Positions 1 to 11,781 of a DNA stretch of 14,704 nt are shown piece by piece; within the stretch, counting starts at the first letter, position 1; each line of letters starts with the position of its first letter. The notes under the pieces are model-generated. The model made no database searches. It saw nothing but the letters and a program-made list of their open reading frames with translations, and was not told the origin of the DNA. The position numbers and the translations under genes were made by a program. Where the stretch lies: assembly GCA_046154695.1 (NCBI GenBank), contig JBJXFI010000214.1:1-14704 (forward strand). The letters run 5' to 3'. This DNA is from DALYLB01 sp046154695 (GTDB lineage Bacteria; Acidobacteriota; Blastocatellia; RBC074).

Positions 1-39
1 TACCGCTGCCCTTTCTCTTTCGCGCCTTTCCTCACAGTG

Positions 40-68
40 GGACGCGTCTCATGCATTGAGGCGCGTCC
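40..68 (-). terminator. Hairpin just downstream of katG (possible terminator)
   Basis: A 7-bp stem (40-46 with 62-68), one G-T wobble (47/61) and a further 4-bp stem (48-51 with 57-60) enclose a 5-nt loop, TGCAT. Together they form an almost continuous 12-bp hairpin starting 10 nt after the katG stop codon. There is no T-run on the minus-strand 3' side, so it is either an atypical terminator or an mRNA 3'-end stabiliser. The position directly behind the stop supports a transcript-end role. The remaining bases 1-39 show no gene. Confidence 0.5.
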
Positions 69-78
69 TGCTCCACAC

Positions 79-2333
<2,255 letters not shown>

Positions 2334-2334
2334 C

Positions 2335-2351
2335 GAACGGAGGGTCCGTTC
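2335..2351 (-). promoter_or_regulatory. Hairpin in the katG leader
   Basis: A perfect 7-bp inverted repeat, GAACGGA / TCCGTTC, with a 3-nt loop sits immediately upstream of the duplicated katG ribosome-binding sites. A second small hairpin, TGCCTG-CAA-CAGGCA, lies at 2405-2419. Between katG and the preceding gene (2305-2521) I see no ORF worth calling and no strong -35/-10 pair. A peroxide-responsive operator (OxyR, PerR or Fur type) would be expected here by family knowledge, but I cannot recognise one. Confidence 0.4.
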
Positions 2352-2521
2352 AGCTTTAATCGTAACGAGCGGAACTCCGAACGATTTTCATCGTTTCTCC
2401 GCGTTGCCTGCAACAGGCAGCGACTGTTTTAAAAACGAATCTGATTGTGTTGTATACGGATTGCTACTGACTTCGAAGAAGAGAATAACACGCGGCTATC
2501 GGGGTTGTGAACCCTGATCCG

Positions 2522-3415
2522 CTACCCGGCATATTCGTGCATCGGCAGGCCGTGGACGCCCGGGCGGCATTTGAAGACGCTGCCCGCGAGCGGCTGCCCG
2601 GCGAGGGCGTCCGGTTTCAGCCGGGTGCGCGCGGAGGTGATATAGAGCGTTCCGAAATCCTCCCCGCCGAAGACGCAGGAGGTGGGCCGGGAGACGGGGA
2701 GTTTGATCTCGGCCAGTTCCTCGCCGGTGTGGGGATTCCATCGGCAGACGTGGCCGCCGTCCCAATGGGCGATCCACAACATTCCCTCTTCATCGATGGT
2801 CATGCCGTCGGGATAGCCCATCTCGCTCGCCAGAACCTCGATCACCGTGCGCGGATTGGCGATCTCCCCCGAGGCGTTGTCATACTCGTAGGCGACGACC
2901 CGCTGCGTGGGGGAGTCGATGTAGTACATCGTCCGCGCGTCCCGGGTCCAGGCGAGGCCGTTCGAGATCCACACGCCGGGAATTTTCAGGTGGACGTTGT
3001 GATCGGCGTCGAGGCAATAGAGATTGCCGCGCCCCTCGCCGTTCTCCTCATCGAGGGCCAGGGAGCCCGCCCAGAATCGCCCGGCGGGGTCGCATTTGCC
3101 GTCGTTGAATCGATTGCCCGGAAGGTGCGATTCGGCATCGGCGAGCGGGGCGATGGCGCCGGTCGCGGGGTCGATCGCGGCGAATCCGCTCTTGAGGGCG
3201 GCGATCAGGCCGCCCGATTGGCGGATCGCGGCCGATCCGATGAACTCTCCGGTCGGGAGGACGCGATGCTCCCGGGTTGCCGGATCGAGGACGTGCAGGG
3301 CAAACCCCTCGATATCCACCCAATAGAGCCGCCGCGCGCGATGATCCCAGACGGGACCCTCGCCCAGCAGGGAGTCGTCGTGCAATTCGAGCTCTGCGGT
3401 GAAGGTTTGTTTCAT
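2522..3415 (-). CDS. SMP-30/gluconolactonase/LRE family hydrolase
   Basis: A 297-aa six-bladed beta-propeller hydrolase of the SMP-30/gluconolactonase family. These enzymes hydrolyse sugar lactones such as gluconolactone with a divalent metal. The sequence opens with LLGEGPVWD, where Glu19 is the first metal ligand. It has the substrate-loop motif NRFNDGKCDPAGRFWAG (residues 101-117), a SNGLAW motif with Asn152 as metal ligand, and YPDGMTID with Asp203 as the third ligand. No signal peptide is visible, so it is probably cytoplasmic. The ATG at 3415 lies 7 nt after the biotin-carrier gene's stop. The GAGGGAG ribosome site overlaps that stop, so translation is likely coupled and the gene is the last of the carboxylase operon. 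The exact lactone substrate cannot be read from sequence, and the link to a biotin carboxylase is not explained. Confidence 0.92.
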   Translation of the reverse strand: MKQTFTAELELHDDSLLGEGPVWDHRARRLYWVDIEGFALHVLDPATREHRVLPTGEFIGSAAIRQSGGLIAALKSGFAAIDPATGAIAPLADAESHLPGNRFNDGKCDPAGRFWAGSLALDEENGEGRGNLYCLDADHNVHLKIPGVWISNGLAWTRDARTMYYIDSPTQRVVAYEYDNASGEIANPRTVIEVLASEMGYPDGMTIDEEGMLWIAHWDGGHVCRWNPHTGEELAEIKLPVSRPTSCVFGGEDFGTLYITSARTRLKPDALAGQPLAGSVFKCRPGVHGLPMHEYAG

Positions 3416-3422
3416 CTCTCCC

Positions 3423-3923
3423 TCATTCGATGACGGCGAGCGTTTCGCCCGCGTTGACCGTCTGGCCTTCCGTGACCCTGATCTCGGCGACCTTGCCGTC
3501 CCGGGGGGATTGGACCTCGTTCTGCATCTTCATGGCCTCGACGATCAGCACGCCCTGATTGGCGGCGACTTCGTCTCCGGGCTGAAGCAGAATCCGAACG
3601 ATCTTGCCGGGCATGGGAGCGATCAGGGCGGCGCGTCCGCCCGCGCCCGCGCCCGATTTCGCGCCCGCGCGCAACCGCTTCGGATCGTGCACCGAGACGG
3701 AAATGCGGCGGCCGTTGATCAGAATCTCCCTCTCGCCGGACGGCGAGCGCTCCACCGTGCAGCGATAGATGCGGTTGTGAAGCACGATCGTGAACCATCC
3801 CGGCTCCGGCTCGCGCACCTCGGCCTCGTGCGCGCGGCCGTCCACCGTCAATCGCGCCGTGCCGTTGACGGTATGGAATTCCGCCCTGATCTGTTCTCCG
3901 TCGAGTTCGAATACGAGTTTCAA
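3423..3923 (-). CDS. Biotin carboxyl carrier protein of an acyl-CoA carboxylase
   Basis: Carries the biotin that moves carboxyl groups between biotin carboxylase and a carboxyltransferase. The C-terminal biotinyl/lipoyl domain (about residues 98-166) has the APMPGKI motif and the biotinylation motif EAMKM with Lys132 as the expected biotin attachment site. Residues 1-80 form a beta-rich region like the linker or BT-type domain found in fused alpha subunits of acetyl/propionyl/methylcrotonyl-CoA carboxylases. A basic, Ala/Gly-rich linker (about 81-98) joins the two. I chose the TTG start at 3921-3923 because AGGTG lies 7 nt upstream. A GTG at 3968 would add 15 residues (MAGPRRAP...) but has no ribosome site. 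The gene begins 57 nt after accC, so the two act as a split version of a fused subunit. Confidence 0.88.
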   Translation of the reverse strand: MKLVFELDGEQIRAEFHTVNGTARLTVDGRAHEAEVREPEPGWFTIVLHNRIYRCTVERSPSGEREILINGRRISVSVHDPKRLRAGAKSGAGAGGRAALIAPMPGKIVRILLQPGDEVAANQGVLIVEAMKMQNEVQSPRDGKVAEIRVTEGQTVNAGETLAVIE

Positions 3924-3980
3924 CGTTCTGCACCTGATTCTGGTTGGCGCCCGTCTTGGCCCGGCCACTGCCAGGAAGAC

Positions 3981-5510
<1,530 letters not shown>

Positions 5511-5517
5511 AACGGAT

Positions 5518-5820
5518 TCAGCTTACGATCGAGCTGCCCGGGCTCTTCGGATCATACCGCACCGTGATGCTCGCCCCCGGAACATAGAGATGCCTTGCAC
5601 TCAACTGCTTCTCGGTCAACCGCTGCGACGTTTCATAATCCACGTTGGCGACCTTGTATCGATAATAGAGCGTGATTCCCGTCTCATCGGGATTAAGGTC
5701 CAGAACCCGCCCCTCGGTGACCCGGCCGAATTGGGTGAGCCATGCAAGATACTCCGCCACCGGATCCCGGCCGCGAAGGCGATTCATTAGTCGGGTGAGC
5801 CAACTCTGTTTTTGACGCAT
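5518..5820 (-). CDS. Small DUF3592-like protein of unknown function
   Basis: A 100-aa protein. The N-terminus is basic (MRQKQSWLTRLMNRLRGRD) and the remainder resembles the soluble beta-domain of DUF3592 proteins. There is a GRVLDLNP-like strand, then YRYKVANVDYETSQRL and a C-terminal VPGASITVRYDPKSPG, matching the family pattern of V.Y.Y.V.G..Y followed by VxVxYDPxxP. No membrane span is evident, whereas many DUF3592 proteins are flanked by helices. It is the first gene of the accC unit, 7 nt before accC, and follows a terminator. A link to carboxylase function is positional only. The ATG at 5820 has only a weak purine-rich upstream stretch. The family call comes from motif memory, not a search. 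Confidence 0.7.
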   Translation of the reverse strand: MRQKQSWLTRLMNRLRGRDPVAEYLAWLTQFGRVTEGRVLDLNPDETGITLYYRYKVANVDYETSQRLTEKQLSARHLYVPGASITVRYDPKSPGSSIVS

Positions 5821-5903
5821 TGCCAGATCGGTTCTTCTTTGGGGCGTTTCGATCGTCTGTTCAAGGCGCTGGCGAGACAGGATCTGTTTCTGCTGTGAGG
5901 CCG

Positions 5904-5959
5904 GAAAACATAAACGGCCTCAAGCTGAGATGCCGCGCGGGGCACGCAACTTGAGGCCG
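5904..5959 (-). terminator. Intrinsic terminator with an overlapping alternative hairpin
   Basis: On the minus strand CGGCCTCAAG (5950-5959) pairs perfectly over 10 bp with CTTGAGGCCG (5915-5924), and TTTATGTTTTC follows. This is a stem plus U-rich tail 25 nt after the end of the zinc-ribbon gene. It separates the phosphatidyltransferase/zinc-ribbon unit from the accC unit. The middle arm (5915-5922) can instead pair over 8 bp with 5896-5903, because TGAGGCCG is directly repeated at 5896-5903 and 5952-5959. The two hairpins exclude each other. The 164-bp gap (5821-5984) holds no gene. Confidence 0.7.
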
Positions 5960-5984
5960 CAAACCGAAACGACTTGAACAAAGC

Positions 5985-6908
5985 TTACTTCCTGCGCGGT
6001 TTCTCCTGTGCGGGCATTCCCTTCGGCAGATCGGGGTCGGGCTTCGATTCCACGATCACCCCATCCACCATCGTCACATCGTCCGGCGTGCCGAAGATCC
6101 CATCGGGACCGGCCGAGACGAGCTTGTATCCGCTGAAGCTGATCGCCAGGCCGCGGGACGCGATGTCGTCGGCCGGAATCGGCGCATACTCGAAGGCGTT
6201 CTCCCAGTAATCGGTCTGGGGCGCCGCCTCGGCATTGATCCGCGAAAGATCGGTCATCTCCTGCGGGTACATCCCGTATTCCTGGTAATACTTCTGCAGC
6301 GCCTGCGCATGCAGCTCGTACATCTTGGCCCGGGTGGCCGCCAGTCTGCGGGCGCGCCCGCGCTCGATCACGCCGGGGAGCGAACTAAGATCCACGACGC
6401 TGAAGGTCACGAACAGGAAGGCCCCCAGCGCAAAGGAGACCTGGGCCATCTTCCGCCCGCCATACCGGGCCGGATCGAGCAGGTTCGCCTGCCGCGCGCG
6501 CCGCGCGAGCCACATCGCAAACAGCGAAAGCGGCAGCGTCGCCGCCGAGATCACGAATGCCGCCTTGTAGGCGTCATAATTGAAGATTCGATAGAGAGGA
6601 AGCTTCGGATCGGCCTGCAGCATGCTCTGGGTCAGCCGGGTTCCGTCTCCCAGCATCCATACCAGGAAGACCCGGCCGACCTTGGCGTCGCCGCCGAAGA
6701 TCCAGAGCGCCAGAAACGCCGCCACGGCGATCCCAATGCAGGTTGCCGCGCCGATCGACATTCCCAGCCTCGGCAGCAGAACATCGGGAGGCGCCATCGG
6801 TTCACCGACCTGCCGCGCGCCGCATGACGCGCATTCCCGCAACAGTATTTCCCCGCGCTGACCACAGCAGGGGCAGATCATCATCGAACTTTGAGAGTTG
6901 TCTGTCAT
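5985..6908 (-). CDS. Zinc-ribbon membrane protein with GspG-like C-terminal domain
   Basis: A protein of about 307 aa not assignable to a named function. From the N-terminus it has a zinc ribbon with two Cys knuckles (CPCC at 12-15 and CASC at 26-29), a hydrophobic segment around 46-72, and two further membrane segments around 107-130 and 150-175. A soluble C-terminal domain follows. It begins with an alpha-helix (RAKMYELHAQALQKYYQEYG) and ends in YKLVSAGPDGIFGTPDD. This resembles the calcium-binding C-terminus of type II secretion major pseudopilin GspG, but the N-terminal prepilin helix is absent. Bacterial proteins that combine zinc ribbon, membrane spans and pseudopilin-like tails are often unannotated. 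I chose the ATG at 6908, 16 nt after the upstream gene. A TTG at 6944 with AGGGA upstream would overlap that gene by 20 nt. It is the second gene of the unit and ends before a terminator. Confidence 0.75.
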   Translation of the reverse strand: MTDNSQSSMMICPCCGQRGEILLRECASCGARQVGEPMAPPDVLLPRLGMSIGAATCIGIAVAAFLALWIFGGDAKVGRVFLVWMLGDGTRLTQSMLQADPKLPLYRIFNYDAYKAAFVISAATLPLSLFAMWLARRARQANLLDPARYGGRKMAQVSFALGAFLFVTFSVVDLSSLPGVIERGRARRLAATRAKMYELHAQALQKYYQEYGMYPQEMTDLSRINAEAAPQTDYWENAFEYAPIPADDIASRGLAISFSGYKLVSAGPDGIFGTPDDVTMVDGVIVESKPDPDLPKGMPAQEKPRRK

Positions 6909-6924
6909 ATTTGAGGTCGAATGA

Positions 6925-7626
6925 TCAAACAGGATCGTGACCAAATATCAATCCCTGCGACTCCTGTTTTCCCGGAGGTTGAACTTTGGAGGATTCCGCC
7001 GATGTCTCCATCTCGCGGATCTCCCGCCATGTGTGATAGAGCCGTTGACAGAACGTCCAGTATGAGAGCACGGCCATCAACCAGATCGTCGCCGGCATCT
7101 TGTTGAGCAGCGGGTGGGTCGAACCCGGCCAGACCGTCAGGGATCCGAGGATCAACAGCACGACCCGCTCCGGCCGCCGCAGAAACCCCACATCGCATTT
7201 GGGAATCAGCGACTCCGCCCGGGCGCTCGTGTAACTGACCATGACCGAACCGATCAACGCCGCGCCGGTCAACGCCGCATAGAGTGTGCTGTGGTTTTCG
7301 GTGTCGCGGGAATAGAAGATGATAATACCGAGAAAAACGATCATATCCGACAGCCTGTCCAACGAAGAGTCCAGAAAAGCGCCGAATTTCGTCACGCGAC
7401 CCGTCAACCTCGCGACCCGCCCGTCAAACATATCGAAGATGTTCGCCGCGATCATCACCAGACCGGCATAAAAGAAATTTCCATATCCATACAGCATCGC
7501 GGCAAACACATTGATGCCGAGCCCGATCACCGAAAGGGCGTTCGGATTCGGATTGAGTCGCGCGAGTTGCCGGACCATTCCGTTCAACGCGCGCTGGCAA
7601 ACTTCACCAATATATCCACCGATCAT
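6925..7626 (-). CDS. CDP-alcohol phosphatidyltransferase, phosphatidylinositol-phosphate synthase-like
   Basis: An integral membrane enzyme that transfers a CDP-linked lipid to an alcohol acceptor. The family signature is complete in the 233-aa protein: Asp65-x2-Asp68-Gly69-x2-Ala72-Arg73-x8-Gly82-x3-Asp86-x3-Asp90 (in IFDMFDGRVAR and GAFLDSSLDR). The region SYTSARAE...GFLRRPER (131-154) and the late QRLYHTW motif resemble actinobacterial phosphatidylinositol-phosphate synthase and archaeal archaetidylinositol-phosphate synthase more than glycerophosphate-type PgsA. The Lys before ARAE in the mycobacterial enzyme (KARAE) is Ser here, so the inositol-phosphate acceptor is not certain. Several hydrophobic spans are visible. 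The ATG at 7626 is preferred: the open frame runs back to 7740, but a strong promoter overlaps that stretch, so the extension cannot be translated from it. No clear ribosome site precedes the ATG. Confidence 0.88.
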   Translation of the reverse strand: MIGGYIGEVCQRALNGMVRQLARLNPNPNALSVIGLGINVFAAMLYGYGNFFYAGLVMIAANIFDMFDGRVARLTGRVTKFGAFLDSSLDRLSDMIVFLGIIIFYSRDTENHSTLYAALTGAALIGSVMVSYTSARAESLIPKCDVGFLRRPERVVLLILGSLTVWPGSTHPLLNKMPATIWLMAVLSYWTFCQRLYHTWREIREMETSAESSKVQPPGKQESQGLIFGHDPV

Positions 7627-7711
7627 AGGACAACTACCGTCTGGGGATTCGTAAGTTTCTCGTTGACGTTTAGATTGACCGCCCCAAGAGGCAAGCCCCA
7701 GGAGGCAAAGA

Positions 7712-7740
7712 ATGATACGGCCCCCCCGGAATCGTGTCAA
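7712..7740 (-). promoter_or_regulatory. Strong sigma70-type promoter for the phosphatidyltransferase unit
   Basis: On the minus strand TTGACA (7735-7740) and TATCAT (7712-7717) are separated by exactly 17 bp. This is a perfect -35 and a 5-of-6 -10 element. Transcription would start near 7705, giving a leader of about 80 nt before the ATG at 7626. The spacer contains seven consecutive G bases on this strand. The leader itself shows no recognisable riboswitch or ORF. Confidence 0.8.
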
Positions 7741-7756
7741 GAAACAGACAGCCGGT

Positions 7757-7789
7757 CAGCCGGTTGCCGGCAACCCCGGCAACCGGCTG
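7757..7789. repeat. Perfect 14-bp inverted repeat in the divergent intergenic region
   Basis: CAGCCGGTTGCCGG (7757-7770) is exactly inverted at 7776-7789 with a 5-nt spacer, CAACC. Inside it GGTTGCCGGCAACC (7762-7775) is itself a 14-bp palindrome, so two alternative hairpins are possible. It lies upstream of both the leftward promoter (-35 ends at 7740) and the rightward TPR gene, so it is not at the end of either gene. A regulator operator, a REP-like element or a converted terminator relic are possible. No T-run follows on either strand. Confidence 0.85.
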
Positions 7790-7824
7790 CCCTCAACCGA
7801 ATTAACCTGTGAATCCATACAACC

Positions 7825-7847
7825 CTGATGTATGATGGCCGCATCAG
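7825..7847 (+). promoter_or_regulatory. Candidate -10 and inverted repeat upstream of the TPR gene
   Basis: TATGAT (7831-7836) matches the -10 consensus at five of six positions. The -35 region is poor. The hexamer sits between the arms of a 6-bp inverted repeat, CTGATG (7825-7830) and CATCAG (7842-7847), which would place an operator-like repeat over the start point. Transcription would begin about 90 nt before the TPR start codon. This is a weak assignment. Confidence 0.3.
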
Positions 7848-7930
7848 TGCCCGGCGTATCGCATTTGCCTGCGTTCCCCGATTCCGCGCGGGTCGATTGT
7901 TGACCAAGGCTTTTTGACGAAGGAACACGT

Positions 7931-9478
7931 ATGCATTTCAAGCCAGCCAAACTCGCACTTTTCGGGGCAAGCGCCGTTCTGCTGCTGATCTCGCTCGGGA
8001 TCGCGCAGGACATCGGGCATCTCGGCGTGAATGACGAACCGGTCCCGCTGGTCCAGGCAAAGCGCCAGCGGCGCTTCATCGTTCGCAACAATACTCGAGG
8101 CACGAATCAACTGGCCATTCGCCCTGATCCGGGCAGCCGGGATCTGAGCGCCGATGTCAGCGACATCGGCGGCGCGGCAGGGAAGCCTTCGACGCCGCCG
8201 AAGCCGCAGAGCGGGGCCGGCGCCCAGCTTCCGACCGCGGCCGCGAACAGCAATGTCGCGATCGCCCCTGTCGTCAAACCGGCCGGGCCGGGAGTGAATC
8301 CCTCCGCGATGCCGGCGAAGGCGGCGCTCTCGCCCTTCGAGGAGATGATCGCGAAGGCGGAGGATGAGATCCTCAAGGGGGATGTCCGGGCCGCGGCCGA
8401 GAGCTACCGGCAGGCGCTGACGCTCCAGCCGGATTCGTTCGACGCGCGCCTCGGGTTGGCCGATTCGCTCGCCGATGCCCGGAATTACGCGGGCGCCGAC
8501 ACGGAGTTTCAGCGGCTGATCGGCCAGAATCCCAACTCGGCCGAGGCGCGCCGCGGCCGCGCCGACACGCTCTATGAACTGAAGAAGTATGACGAGGCGA
8601 TCGCCGAGTACAACTCCGCGATCAAGGCCGGCGCGGCGGACGCGGGCGTTTACAACAATCTCGCCAACGCCTATTTCCGCAACGGCACCCGGGATAATCG
8701 GGACCGCGCGGTCGAAAATTATCGCAAGGCGATCGAGAAATCGCCCGACTGGCCGGACGCCTATGCCGGCCTGGCCAACGTGCTGCGCGTTCAAAAACAA
8801 CTGCCCGAGGCGCGGACGGCCATTGAGAAGGCCGTTCAACTCGCCCCCAACTCCTCGCTCGCGCGGTCGGTCGCCGGGCGCGTCTATGCCGATCTTCGCG
8901 ACTTCAACCGCGCCAATCTCGAAGCCGAGAAGGCGGTCGAACTCGCGCCGAAGGACGCCTTCGCCTATCTCAATCTGGCGGGCATTCAGTATATGCAGGG
9001 CAGGTACAACGAGGCGATTCGCAACTACGTGGCCGCGCAATCCTATGACCGCACCTGGGCCGTGCCCTACAACAGCCTGGGCAACCTCTATCTGAGCATC
9101 AACCGCCCGGTCGAAGCCGCCGAGGTATTCGAGACGGCCGCGAAACTCGAACCGAGAAATTCGACGATCCACAACAATCTGGGGGCGGCCTACGCGAAGC
9201 TGCGGAAATACGACGCGGCGATCGCCAACTGTCAGATCGCCGCCCAGCTCGACCCGAAAAACCCGAACCCGCTCTCCAACATGGGAATTGCCTATGTGGC
9301 GCAGGGGCGATACAACGATGCCGTCGCGGCATTTTCCCGCGCGGTCGAGATCGAGCCGAACAATGGCGTCTTTCAACTGGCGCTGGCCGATTCGCTGAAT
9401 CTGGCCGGCCGGAAGAAAGAGGCGAAGGAAGCGTATAAACGCGCCGAGAGTCTGGGCGCGAAAGTCAAAAAGAAGTGA
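7931..9478 (+). CDS. Membrane-anchored or secreted TPR-repeat protein
   Basis: A 515-aa protein. Residues 7-25 are a hydrophobic signal or anchor segment (LALFGASAVLLLISLGIAQ). Residues about 35-133 are low-complexity, rich in Pro, Ala and Gly, and likely disordered. From about 136 to 511 there are roughly eleven 34-residue tetratricopeptide repeats with the usual W/L-G-Y-A-P pattern, for example YNEAIRNYVAAQ, YDAAIANCQIAAQLDPKNP and YNDAVAAFSRAVEIEPNN; the repeat near 238-271 carries a short insertion. TPR solenoids scaffold protein-protein contacts, and this one would sit outside the cytoplasmic membrane. The ATG is supported by AAGGA 6 nt upstream. The kinase gene starts 73 nt after its stop on the same strand, so a shared transcript and a shared envelope role are plausible. 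The partner is unknown. Confidence 0.92.
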   Translation: MHFKPAKLALFGASAVLLLISLGIAQDIGHLGVNDEPVPLVQAKRQRRFIVRNNTRGTNQLAIRPDPGSRDLSADVSDIGGAAGKPSTPPKPQSGAGAQLPTAAANSNVAIAPVVKPAGPGVNPSAMPAKAALSPFEEMIAKAEDEILKGDVRAAAESYRQALTLQPDSFDARLGLADSLADARNYAGADTEFQRLIGQNPNSAEARRGRADTLYELKKYDEAIAEYNSAIKAGAADAGVYNNLANAYFRNGTRDNRDRAVENYRKAIEKSPDWPDAYAGLANVLRVQKQLPEARTAIEKAVQLAPNSSLARSVAGRVYADLRDFNRANLEAEKAVELAPKDAFAYLNLAGIQYMQGRYNEAIRNYVAAQSYDRTWAVPYNSLGNLYLSINRPVEAAEVFETAAKLEPRNSTIHNNLGAAYAKLRKYDAAIANCQIAAQLDPKNPNPLSNMGIAYVAQGRYNDAVAAFSRAVEIEPNNGVFQLALADSLNLAGRKKEAKEAYKRAESLGAKVKKK

Positions 9479-9498
9479 TCCGCGGATATCGGGACGGC

Positions 9499-9530
9499 GG
9501 GGGGCCGCAGACTTCCCGCCCCCCGGGAAG
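9499..9530 (+). promoter_or_regulatory. Overlapping GC-rich hairpins between the TPR and kinase genes
   Basis: GGGGGGC (9499-9505) can pair with GCCCCCC (9518-9524). Alternatively CTTCCCG (9512-9518) can pair with CGGGAAG (9524-9530). The two 7-bp stems share bases and exclude each other. They lie 22 nt before the kinase start codon, which has only a weak ribosome site. This may set relative expression of the two genes or act as a leaky terminator; no T-run follows. Confidence 0.4.
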
Positions 9531-9551
9531 CCGCGGTCCTATCCCATCGAG

Positions 9552-11603
<2,052 letters not shown>

Positions 11604-11715
11604 CGCGTTGCGATGCGGAGGGAGCGCGGTGGCTCGGGATGGGCGGGAGGCGAGACAGTAACAAAGCGGCGTGAACCCGCCGCACTCCACACGCTCCGCG
11701 CTTCCCGTGATTTCG

Positions 11716-11745
11716 TTGCCGCCGCGAAGCTTTCCTGCGTATAAT
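11716..11745 (+). promoter_or_regulatory. Sigma70-type promoter for the TIR gene
   Basis: TTGCCG (11716-11721) and a perfect TATAAT (11740-11745) are 18 bp apart. Transcription would start near 11752, about 30 nt before the ATG at 11782. AAGGA at 11767-11771 then falls in the leader as ribosome site, 10 nt before the ATG. The promoter makes the TIR locus a separate transcription unit from the kinase. A 6-bp hairpin GCGGCG/CGCCGC (11666-11683) lies between kinase stop and promoter and has no T-run. Nothing else is seen in 11604-11781. Confidence 0.7.
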
Positions 11746-11781
11746 CCGCGCCCGAGGCCAGCTTGCAAGGATCTTCTTCCG

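Noticed and set aside
7627..7740. Extended N-terminus of the phosphatidyltransferase
   Set aside because: The stretch overlaps a near-consensus promoter and its predicted start point, and the family normally begins near the ATG at 7626.
7844..9376. 510-codon minus-strand frame opposite the TPR gene
   Set aside because: A repeat-driven shadow of the TPR codons. The plus-strand gene has signal segment, ribosome site and eleven TPRs.
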